NCBI GenBank assembly: GCA_016218765.1
Contig: JACRCZ010000106.1
Span: forward strand, 1-47,176
Origin: Deltaproteobacteria bacterium
Lineage (GTDB): Bacteria > Myxococcota_A > Polyangia > DRWM01 > JAAZOP01
Reading direction: 5' to 3'
Length of the DNA: 47,176 bases
A program made the translations under genes and the position numbers. How positions within the stretch are numbered: position 1 is the stretch's first letter; every line of letters starts with the position of its first letter. Positions 15,706-22,376 of this stretch are shown piece by piece. Under the pieces are notes generated by a model that saw nothing but the letters and a program-made list of their open reading frames with translations, searched no databases and had not been told where the DNA came from.

Positions 15706-15750
15706 CCGCTACCGCCGCTCCACCGCTCTACCGCTCCACCGCTCCACCTA
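15706..15750 (-). repeat. Family F tandem repeat (8-bp unit TGGAGCGG)
   Basis: On the minus strand the units read TGGAGCGG twice, TAGAGCGG once, TGGAGCGG again, then a shortened unit. The array lies between two convergent genes and ends on the stop codon of the FAD oxidoreductase gene; the TAG stop at 15748-15750 may itself be repeat-derived. A second copy, opposite in orientation, is at 38770. Confidence 0.82.
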
Positions 15751-17256
15751 CATCCTCACGCGTTTGCCCAGGGCCATGGCGGACTGTAGGCCGGCGAGGA
15801 AGCCGGAGAGCATGGTGTTGCCGTAGCCGCCGCCGGGGGTGGTCCAGGCGCCGGCGAGCAGCAGGCCATCGACGGGGGTCTGCTGCTCGAGACGCTGGGT
15901 TCCCGATTGGCTGGGACTGGGCTCCCATCCGAAGAGGCTCGCGTCGGGGTCGCCCGTCCACTCGGACAGGTCGAGCGGGGTGAGGAGGCGGGAGGCGGCG
16001 ACGCGCGAGGAAAGCACGGGGTGCAGGAATCCCAGGCGGGCGAGCATCGAGGCGCGGGCCTCCTCCGCCTGTTCGGCGCGGCGGGCCTGGTCCGCGCCGG
16101 CCCAGCGGCCGATGCGATCGGGCACGACGGCCGTGAGCAGCGTCACGTCCGGGGGAGCGTCGGAGCCGGGGGCGGGAGGGTGCACGGCCACGGTCATCGT
16201 CCGCCCGGCGACCGAGTCCTCGTCGAGCGCGGCGACGTGCGCGTCGGGGTCGTCGCCGGCGTGGACGACGACCAGGTCGGCGGTCGCGGCCAGCTCGGCG
16301 CGCGGCGCGCGCACGGCCAGGAGGAGCACCGAGGCGGACGCGGACGGTTTCATGAGGCCGAGCCGTTGCAGGTAGCCGGCGTGGACGGCGTCGCGGTCGA
16401 CCAGGGAGCCGAAGGCGACCAGCGCGGGGGCGTTGAGCACGACGACCTTGGCGGGAACCTCGCCCGCGGCGGTGCGGACGCCGCGCACGCGCCGGCCATC
16501 GGTCCACACGGAGGTCACGGGGGTCTTCGTGCGCACCTCGGCGCCCGCCTCCCGCGCGACGTCGGCCAGGCCCTGGGCCAGCGACCGGCCGCCGCCGGGA
16601 ACGGCGATCGGCCGGCGCAGCGCGGCGGTGGCCGCCAGGGCGCAGGCCATGGCGCCGGCGTCGGCGGGGGAGGTGCCGATGAGCTGGGCGAAGGCGCCGA
16701 GCGCGACGCGGGCACGCGGGTCGCGCAGTCGCGAGCGGAGCAGCTCGGCGCACGTGCGCCCGCGCAGCCGGAAGATCGCAGGGTAGAAGAGGGGGAAGGC
16801 CAGGAAACGCAGCGCCGCGGACCGCGAGTCGTCGGCCAGACGCTCCACCTCGCCGGCCAGTCGCTCGAACGAACCCAGCGCCCGCCGCACGCCCCGCTCG
16901 TCCGCGGGGAACGCCGCGACGAACGCCTCGCGGGCCGCGTCGAATCCCGCCGGGACGGTCAGGCGGAAGTCATCGATGCGGATTTCGCAGACCGTGTCGC
17001 AGGGTGTCGGGCGGAGGCGTTCCAGGAGGCCCAGGTGCTCGAGGATCCTGGACTTGGGGTCGCCTTCGTGGAACCCGTCGGTCCGTCCGAAGTTGGCGGG
17101 GATGAGCCAGTCGTCGACCTTGACGCTGCGGGCCAGTCCGCCGAGGCGATCGTCGCGTTCGAGGAGGGTGACGTCGAGGCCCTGTCTGGCGAGGAACGCG
17201 GCGCAGGTGAGGCCGGCGATCCCGCCGCCCACGACGACGACGTCGGGATCGGCCAT
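15748..17256 (-). CDS. Phytoene-dehydrogenase-like FAD-dependent oxidoreductase
   Basis: A 502-residue flavoprotein of the phytoene desaturase / carotenoid isomerase / retinol saturase superfamily. It starts with the FAD-binding motif DVVVVGGGIAGLTCAAFLARQG (5-26) followed by LLERDDRLGGLARS. It ends with the family's second FAD segment, DGLLLAGAWTTPGGGYGNTMLSG (about 465-487). No carotenoid genes (crtB, crtE) lie nearby, so the substrate is open; members also act on other polyunsaturated lipids. The ATG at 17256 directly precedes the Rossmann strand. Confidence 0.86.
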   Translation of the reverse strand: MADPDVVVVGGGIAGLTCAAFLARQGLDVTLLERDDRLGGLARSVKVDDWLIPANFGRTDGFHEGDPKSRILEHLGLLERLRPTPCDTVCEIRIDDFRLTVPAGFDAAREAFVAAFPADERGVRRALGSFERLAGEVERLADDSRSAALRFLAFPLFYPAIFRLRGRTCAELLRSRLRDPRARVALGAFAQLIGTSPADAGAMACALAATAALRRPIAVPGGGRSLAQGLADVAREAGAEVRTKTPVTSVWTDGRRVRGVRTAAGEVPAKVVVLNAPALVAFGSLVDRDAVHAGYLQRLGLMKPSASASVLLLAVRAPRAELAATADLVVVHAGDDPDAHVAALDEDSVAGRTMTVAVHPPAPGSDAPPDVTLLTAVVPDRIGRWAGADQARRAEQAEEARASMLARLGFLHPVLSSRVAASRLLTPLDLSEWTGDPDASLFGWEPSPSQSGTQRLEQQTPVDGLLLAGAWTTPGGGYGNTMLSGFLAGLQSAMALGKRVRM

Positions 17257-17259
17257 GAA

Positions 17260-17673
17260 TCAGGCGTCGGGAGGGGGCGCTTCGTCGCCGCCTTCGGGGA
17301 CGTCCTCCCCGACCTCGGGCGTTTCGTCCGCCTCGGGCGCGTCGGCCTCGTCGAGCGCCTCCTCGCCGTCGGACGTCTCGGAGGACGCCTCCGCCTCGGC
17401 CTCGGCGCCGTCCTCGCGGACCTCGGTCCCCGCGTCGTCGCGTGTCGTGTCGGTGCCGCCGTCCGTGCCGCCCAGGGCGCGGCAGGCCGCCTCGTTGGCG
17501 ACGCAGATCCCGCTGTCGGTCGGCTCGGCGCCGATGGTCGTCTTGCAGCAGTAGTTCGAGGCGCAATCGTCGTTGCGCTGGCAGCGCTCGCCGTCCTCCT
17601 GGCTGCAGGACCACAGGGCGAGGGTTCCGAGCGTCGTTGCGATTGCCAGACCGATGAACAGCCACCTGGACAT
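17260..17673 (-). CDS. Cys-rich lipoprotein with acidic C-terminal tail
   Basis: A 137-residue exported protein: signal peptide with a probable lipobox ending at Cys23 (LALWSC, Trp at the -2 position is unusual). A small knot of about eight cysteines follows (CQRNDDCASNYCCKT ... GICVANEAAC, residues about 31-62), resembling the Dickkopf-like modules common in myxobacterial lipoproteins. About 70 residues of Asp/Glu/Ala/Thr make a strongly acidic tail. The function is unknown; likely a surface protein. The gene lies three bases before the FAD oxidoreductase gene on the same strand. Confidence 0.75.
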   Translation of the reverse strand: MSRWLFIGLAIATTLGTLALWSCSQEDGERCQRNDDCASNYCCKTTIGAEPTDSGICVANEAACRALGGTDGGTDTTRDDAGTEVREDGAEAEAEASSETSDGEEALDEADAPEADETPEVGEDVPEGGDEAPPPDA

Positions 17674-17696
17674 TCCCACACTCCGTCCGGGCGGGA

Positions 17697-17725
17697 CAGG
17701 TAGCAGAGTCGAACCGGGTTTGCAA
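17697..17725 (-). promoter_or_regulatory. Possible promoter of the acidic lipoprotein gene
   Basis: On the minus strand, TTGCAA (17725-17720), a 17-base spacer and TACCTG (17702-17697), about 24 bases before the start codon. The -10 is weak. It is divergent from the promoter at 17734. Confidence 0.28.
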
Positions 17726-17733
17726 ACGTGCCG

Positions 17734-17762
17734 TTGATCGGCGAGGCCCGGGGTCCTAGGAT
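17734..17762 (+). promoter_or_regulatory. Probable promoter of the 373-residue lipoprotein gene
   Basis: TTGATC at 17734-17739, a 17-base spacer and TAGGAT at 17757-17762, followed by a short leader and a good ribosome-binding site (GGAGGAG) before the ATG at 17790. Confidence 0.48.
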
Positions 17763-17789
17763 CGCCGGCCGGCGGCGGAGGAGAGTGGG

Positions 17790-18911
17790 ATGGAGCGCGC
17801 ATGGAAGGTCCTGGGAACGATCGCGCTGGCGGCGATGGCTGCGTGCCAGCTTGCGGGGAAGGAGCCGGAGCGCCGGAGGCGGACGGCGCCGGGTCCGCCG
17901 CCGCCCGCGCTCGCGGCGCCCGACGCTGCCGCCGAGCCGGTGCCCGGTACCCTGCCGTCACCGGCGCCGGCCGAGCCCGCCGTGCCGGCGGGGCCGGACG
18001 AGGCGAGCGCTTTGCCGCCGCGGCCGCCCGGGACGGTCGGCGTTCCGACGCCGCCGCCGGCGGACGAGCACTGCCCGGAGCCGCCCGAGGTGGGGCAGGC
18101 GCGTGCGAACATGGCCCGGATGGCGGAGGAACGCCGCGACCTGGCCGAGAAGCTGGGCGTCGTGCGCTCGCAGCTCCTGGCCTTCGCGAAGAAGCTGCTC
18201 GACCGCCGTCCGTGGGAGGAAATCCGTGCGACGGCGGCGGATTTCGCCACGACGGCGGGGTCGGTGCCGGGCTGGCGACCGGTGTCGCCGGATCTGCTGG
18301 AGGCGGCGATCCGCGAGACCGCACTCTTCTCCTCCGCCTGTCGCTCGCTGGGCCCGGATCCTTCCGCGTGCCGGACGGCGAGCGGGCTGGCGCAGCCGGG
18401 CGGTCCGGGCTGCGAGATGCTCGCCGGGCTGCTTTCGGCCGGGCGGCGCCTGGCGCAGGGGGAACTGGCGGATCCGGCACGCGCGGCCGCGGGACGCCCG
18501 ACCGACCCCGAGCAGCGCGAGGCCGGCGCGGCCGCGCTGTTCGGCGGCGACGTCGCCGCGTGCGAGCGCTGGCGGGAGCGGAGCGGCGGCGCGACGGACC
18601 TGCAGGTGGCGCTTTGTCTGGCCGTGGCCGGACGCGACCTGGCGCCGTGCGACGGCCTGCCGGCTCCGCGCGGCCCCTCGACGTGCCGGCTGTTCGCGGG
18701 CTGGCTGCTCGCCACGCTCGGCAAGCTCCCGGCGGCCGACCCCGCGACGGCCGAGGACTTCCGGCGGCTCGACGGGCTCGCGTCCGGCACCGACTGCGAG
18801 ACGACGGCGATGGAGCTGCTCGCCTCGGACCGCGGCGTCGCCGCCGCGCTCGTCCCCGAGCCGCTCATCGGTCCCGACGTGGAGCGCGAGCGCGGCCTGG
18901 CGCCGCCGTAG
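17790..18911 (+). CDS. Lipoprotein of unknown function
   Basis: A 373-residue exported protein. The signal peptide ends in MAAC (Cys19), a loose lipobox. Residues 25-105 are Pro/Ala/Arg-rich, a probable spacer through the cell wall. The rest (about 105-373) is mostly helical and carries about ten scattered cysteines, arranged as repeated short units (SACRSLGPDPSACR, VAACERWRE, LAPCDGLP, STCRLFAGW) that could pair as disulfides in a helical-repeat fold. No enzyme motif is visible. The GGAGGAG ribosome-binding site fixes the start. Confidence 0.72.
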   Translation: MERAWKVLGTIALAAMAACQLAGKEPERRRRTAPGPPPPALAAPDAAAEPVPGTLPSPAPAEPAVPAGPDEASALPPRPPGTVGVPTPPPADEHCPEPPEVGQARANMARMAEERRDLAEKLGVVRSQLLAFAKKLLDRRPWEEIRATAADFATTAGSVPGWRPVSPDLLEAAIRETALFSSACRSLGPDPSACRTASGLAQPGGPGCEMLAGLLSAGRRLAQGELADPARAAAGRPTDPEQREAGAAALFGGDVAACERWRERSGGATDLQVALCLAVAGRDLAPCDGLPAPRGPSTCRLFAGWLLATLGKLPAADPATAEDFRRLDGLASGTDCETTAMELLASDRGVAAALVPEPLIGPDVERERGLAPP

Positions 18912-19002
18912 CCCTCGCGCCGGGGAGGCCGCCCCCGTCGCGATCCGTGCTAGGCTGCGCCGTTCTGCGGGGCGCGACGCCCGCTCCGGAAAGGATGAGT
19001 CG

Positions 19003-20070
19003 ATGCGTTCGTTGTGCGTGCCACACGGTTTCGACGCCTGCCGTCCAAGTCGGTCGGCTCTCCGCGCGGCCCTTGTCGCGGCGCTCCTCGCCGGCTGCGG
19101 CGATCAGCTCGGCGACGATTTCCTGCCGGACACCGTCGAGGTTGCGGCGGACCGGTCCGACGGCGACCGCGGCGACGCGCCCGACTCCGACACCCCCGCG
19201 GAGTCGTCCGCCGACGCCGATGCCGATGCCGACGCGGATGCGGACGGCGATGCGGATGCGGATGCCGATGCGGATGCCGATGCGGACGCGGACGGCGGCA
19301 GCGTCTGCGAGCTGTGGCGAAGCGAGTATCCGACGCGGGCGACGCGGGTGTGGACGCCGGGCGCGACGACGTGCGATCCGGGGACGGCGGATCCGACGGC
19401 GATCGAGGACGCGGTGCGGCGGGTCAACCTGTACCGCCGGCTGGTCGGCCTGCCGCCGATGGTCAACAACCCGGAGTTCTCGCGCAAGGCGCAGCTCTGC
19501 GCCGTGATCCAGCGCGGCATGGAGAGTCTCGACCACACGCCTCCGACCGACGCCCCCTGCTACACGGCGGAGGGAGCGGAGGCGGCGAGCTCGAGCAACC
19601 TGGCCTGGGGGGTCGGGACGATGGCGGACGCGGTCGACCTGTACGTCGGGGACGAGGGGGTCCCGTCGCTCGGGCATCGCCGTTGGATCCTCCATCCGCC
19701 GTATTCGCAGGGCGGGTTCGGCATCGCGGACACGTACTCGTGCCAGTGGGTCTTCGGGTGGGGGACGGATCCCGGCGTTGAGTTCGTGGGCTATCCGGGA
19801 CCGGGCGACTTCCCGTTGCAGGCGTTGCTGGGACCGTGGTCGTTGTCGTCGTCGGGCGGCGGGTTGTCGGGGGCGACGGTGGCGGTGACGCGGGTTTCGG
19901 ACGGGGCGGCGATGGCGGTGACGGGGGTGTACGTGGCCGACTCCGGCTACGGACTGGACACGCTGGCCTGGCGTGTGGGAGGAACGCTGTCGCCCGGGGC
20001 GTACCGGGTGCAGGTGACGGGGGGTGGACGCGACTACGACTACACGACGAATCTCTTGGACTGCCGGTGA
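19003..20070 (+). CDS. CAP/SCP-domain lipoprotein with Asp-Ala repeat linker
   Basis: A 355-residue lipoprotein with an excellent lipobox (LLAGC, Cys32). An acidic region follows, then an almost pure Asp-Ala dipeptide stretch (residues about 70-97), then a CAP (SCP/PR-1-like) domain from about 120 to 260: AIEDAVRRVNLYRRLVGLPP, and the conserved His/Arg-containing LGHRRWILHP. A C-terminal beta-rich segment of about 95 residues follows. CAP proteins are secreted and often bind lipids or act on cell surfaces; the bacterial role is unclear. The ATG at 19003 has GGAAAGG ten bases upstream. Confidence 0.82.
   Translation: MRSLCVPHGFDACRPSRSALRAALVAALLAGCGDQLGDDFLPDTVEVAADRSDGDRGDAPDSDTPAESSADADADADADADGDADADADADADADADGGSVCELWRSEYPTRATRVWTPGATTCDPGTADPTAIEDAVRRVNLYRRLVGLPPMVNNPEFSRKAQLCAVIQRGMESLDHTPPTDAPCYTAEGAEAASSSNLAWGVGTMADAVDLYVGDEGVPSLGHRRWILHPPYSQGGFGIADTYSCQWVFGWGTDPGVEFVGYPGPGDFPLQALLGPWSLSSSGGGLSGATVAVTRVSDGAAMAVTGVYVADSGYGLDTLAWRVGGTLSPGAYRVQVTGGGRDYDYTTNLLDCR
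19210..19293 (+). repeat. Asp-Ala coding microsatellite
   Basis: Twenty-eight codons alternate Ala (GCC or GCG) with Asp (GAT or GAC), with one Gly replacing an Ala. The hexamer unit, close to GCGGAT, is imperfect at synonymous positions, so selection or age has mixed the codons while keeping the dipeptide. It encodes the linker between lipid anchor and CAP domain. Confidence 0.88.
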
Positions 20071-20077
20071 GGAGCGC

Positions 20078-20596
20078 ATGGTCATCGAACTCTTGAGGCG
20101 GATTTTCGGGGGCAAGCAGGACGTGGCGGAGTTCGAAAAACTCCGTTCGGGACGGGTGGTGGCGCACGGGACGATCAAGGGCGGCAACGAGCTGGTGCGC
20201 TCGCCGCTGAAGGGCCTGACGTGCGTGGCCTTCTACTACCGGGCGGCCTACAAGGCGCAGGCGCGCGGGAAGACGGTGGACCGTGTGGTGAAGGAGGCCG
20301 AGGTCTACGCGCCGGCGTTCGCGCTGGCGATGGAGGGGGGGACGTTGCCGGTGGTACCGCCGAAATCGGCCGCGTTCGACGCCGCGGAACACCGGCAGCT
20401 CATGGGGCGCTTTCCGGGTTTCCATGCGACGGAGCAGCTCATCCGGCCGGGGGCGCGGGTCAAGCTGCACGGAACGGTGGTCCGCGACGGCGACGGCTTC
20501 GTGCTCCGGCTCAGGCAGATCGATCTGCCGCAGGAGGAGGGCGAGGAGGGGGGACCGTACAAGCGGCCGGAGAAGCGTCGGAAGCGGCGCAAGTGA
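20078..20596 (+). CDS. GIDE-like domain protein of unknown function
   Basis: A 172-residue protein without a clear signal peptide. Residues about 25-110 follow the pattern of the bacterial GIDE-type domain: a strand VVAHGTIKGGNELV, then RSPLKGLTCVAFYYRAAY, then a segment ending APAFALAMEGGTLPVVPPKSAAF. A second strand-rich part (HATEQLIRPGARVKLHGTVVRDGDGF) is typical of the same family. The extreme C-terminus is very basic (about 12 Lys/Arg in the last 20), perhaps a nucleic-acid or membrane-surface contact. The usual N-terminal membrane helix is absent. The family assignment is from pattern only. Confidence 0.6.
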   Translation: MVIELLRRIFGGKQDVAEFEKLRSGRVVAHGTIKGGNELVRSPLKGLTCVAFYYRAAYKAQARGKTVDRVVKEAEVYAPAFALAMEGGTLPVVPPKSAAFDAAEHRQLMGRFPGFHATEQLIRPGARVKLHGTVVRDGDGFVLRLRQIDLPQEEGEEGGPYKRPEKRRKRRK

Positions 20597-20647
20597 AGGG
20601 TGCATCCCCGTACCGGGTGCTGCGCGCCCACCTGCCGGCAGACCTCG

Positions 20648-20692
20648 GGTTTCGCGCAGAGTCGCAGGGGTGCAGGGGCGCAGAGGGGGGGG
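20648..20692 (+). repeat. Family E tandem repeat (8-bp unit CGCAGAGG-like)
   Basis: It begins with the head TTTCGCGCAGAG and runs through units CGCAGAGT, CGCAGGGG, TGCAGGGG and CGCAGAGG into a G-run. It lies alone in the 196-base gap between the GIDE-like gene and the BamD-like gene, 15 bases before that gene's likely promoter. Confidence 0.8.
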
Positions 20693-20706
20693 AGGTGAGT
20701 TGCCGA

Positions 20707-20735
20707 TTGCCCTCGGCGCGGCGGGGGCTTATTGT
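20707..20735 (+). promoter_or_regulatory. Possible promoter of the BamD-like / TPR operon
   Basis: TTGCCC at 20707-20712, 17-base spacer, TATTGT at 20730-20735, about 58 bases before the start codon and immediately after the family E repeat. Confidence 0.35.
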
Positions 20736-20792
20736 CGGGGTTCGCCCCGGTCGGCGCTCCGGACGGGCCGGCGCGTTCCGGGGGAGGGAGCC

Positions 20793-21629
20793 ATGAGAGG
20801 ACGTGTTGCCGGGTTCGTGCGTCGGGCGTTGGCCTGGGCCGGCGCCGCTTCGTTCGTGCTGGTCACGGGCGGCTGGCTGTCGTGTCCGGACGCGTCCGAG
20901 CCGAGCGTCAACGTCGACTACGCGGAGTCGGCGGAGGAGAACTACGACCTGGGGATGGAGGCGCTGGCCGACGGCAACGCGGTCGAGGCGGAGAAGTACT
21001 TCGAGCAGGTGATGCAGCAGTTCCCGTACACGCGGGCGGCGACGCTGTCGCGGCTGCGGCTGGCGGACTGCGATTTCGAGGCCGGGAACTTCCGGGCGGC
21101 GGCGACGGGATACCAGACGTTCATGGATCGGTACCCGGCGGACGACGAGGTCGGCTACGCGATGTTCCGGCGGGGGCTCTCGTTCTTCAACCTCATCCCG
21201 GAGTCGTGGTTCATCCTCCCCGCGTCGTACACGCGCGATCGGGCGCCGACCAAGGACGCGCTGCGCGAGCTGCGGAACTTCCTCGACCGCTATCCGGACA
21301 GCGAGTACGCACCGGAGGCGCGGGAGCGCGTTCGCGACTGCCTGGCCGAGCTGGCGCGCGGCGAGCTGTCCGTCGCGGAGTTCTACCTGGGCCAGGACGA
21401 GCCGGTGGCGGCGGCGCTGCGGGCGCGGACCGTGCTGCGCGAGTACGGCGAGTCGGGCCTGGCGCCCGAGGCGCTGCTGCTCATGGGCCGCATCGCCCTC
21501 GACGCCGGCCAGCGCGAGGCGGCGCAGTCGTACTTCGCGCTCCTGGTGACGCGCTACCCCGACTCCCACGAGATGACCCGGGCCCTGCGCTACCTCCGGT
21601 TCCTCGAGGGCCGCGAGGAGGAGCCGTAG
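20793..21629 (+). CDS. BamD-like outer-membrane assembly lipoprotein
   Basis: A 278-residue exported protein with a signal peptide ending near Cys31 (a poor lipobox, WLSC), then five or so TPR-like helix pairs: YDLGMEALADGNAVEAEKYFEQVMQQFPYTRAATLSRLRLADCDFEAGNF is the typical BamD/ComL beginning. Conserved BamD features such as AATGYQTFMDRYPADDEVGYAMFRRGLSFF and the RDRAPTKDALRELRNFLDRYPDSEYA segment are present. BamD anchors the BAM complex that folds outer-membrane beta-barrels, which implies a diderm envelope. GGGAGGGAG precedes the ATG. A TPR gene follows after 11 bases. Confidence 0.87.
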   Translation: MRGRVAGFVRRALAWAGAASFVLVTGGWLSCPDASEPSVNVDYAESAEENYDLGMEALADGNAVEAEKYFEQVMQQFPYTRAATLSRLRLADCDFEAGNFRAAATGYQTFMDRYPADDEVGYAMFRRGLSFFNLIPESWFILPASYTRDRAPTKDALRELRNFLDRYPDSEYAPEARERVRDCLAELARGELSVAEFYLGQDEPVAAALRARTVLREYGESGLAPEALLLMGRIALDAGQREAAQSYFALLVTRYPDSHEMTRALRYLRFLEGREEEP

Positions 21630-21640
21630 AGGGGACGACC

Positions 21641-22369
21641 ATGGACGATCAGCAACGAAACACCCTGACCAAGGCGCGCGAGCACTACAAGCGCAAGGAG
21701 TTCGACCGCGCCAAGCACCTGCTGGAGAAGCTCGTGGAGAGCGGGGTCTCCTCCTACGCCGACGTCCACAACATGCTCGGCGTCATCCACCACGACGCCG
21801 GCGACCTGGCGCGCGCGCAGGAGCAGTTCGAGGCCGCGCTGCGGATCAACCCCAACTACACCGAGGCGATCCTCAACCTCACGGTGACCTACAACGAGAT
21901 CGGCCGCTACGAGGACGCCCGCCGCCTGATGGAGCACCTGGGACAGCGCAAGACCGACGACTCGCCCGACGGGCTCGAGCCCTACGCGCGCGGCAAGATC
22001 GCCAACCTGCACGCCGACGTCGCCCAGGCCTACTACGACGTCGGCATGCTCAGCGCCGCCATCGAGGAGCTGAACAAGGCCATCGTCCTGTGCGGCGACT
22101 TCGTCGACCTGCGCGTCCGTCTGGGCAACATGTTGACCGAGGCCCAGCGCGTGCCCGAGGCGACGAAGCAGTACGAGGAGGCGGTGCGGATCAAGCCCGA
22201 GTACCACCAGGCGAAGATCCAGCTCGGCATCGCCTACTTGAAGGCCGGCCGCAAGCCCGAAGCCATCAACCTGTGGCGCTCCGTGCTCGAAAAGGACCCC
22301 GCCAGCCGCTCCGCCCGCATGTACCTGCGCCTGGCCGGCGAGAAGACGGACGAGAAGCCCGGCGCCTGA
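21641..22369 (+). CDS. TPR-repeat protein
   Basis: A 242-residue soluble protein made almost entirely of tetratricopeptide repeats. The clearest units are at about 42-75 (ADVHNMLGVIHHDAGDLARAQEQFEAALRINPN), 76-100, 126-160 (ADVAQAYYDVGMLSAAIEELNKAIVLCGD) and 160-228. No signal peptide is seen, so a cytoplasmic protein-protein interaction role is likely. It follows the BamD-like gene by 11 bases and probably shares its transcript. Its TGA stop lies in the loop of a GC-rich palindrome. Confidence 0.85.
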   Translation: MDDQQRNTLTKAREHYKRKEFDRAKHLLEKLVESGVSSYADVHNMLGVIHHDAGDLARAQEQFEAALRINPNYTEAILNLTVTYNEIGRYEDARRLMEHLGQRKTDDSPDGLEPYARGKIANLHADVAQAYYDVGMLSAAIEELNKAIVLCGDFVDLRVRLGNMLTEAQRVPEATKQYEEAVRIKPEYHQAKIQLGIAYLKAGRKPEAINLWRSVLEKDPASRSARMYLRLAGEKTDEKPGA

Positions 22370-22376
22370 AGGCGCC
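22361..22376. terminator. GC palindrome between convergent genes
   Basis: GGCGCC, loop TGAA, GGCGCC. The loop holds the TPR gene's stop codon, and the convergent SppA-like gene ends one base beyond. It could act as a short bidirectional terminator. A longer palindrome with the same core is at 38875-38896. Confidence 0.3.

Noticed and set aside
19210..19293. Treating the Asp-Ala tract as an eighth junction-repeat family
   Set aside because: It is inside a coding linker, keeps an amino-acid pattern with free synonymous change, and is not at a gene end, so it is a different phenomenon.
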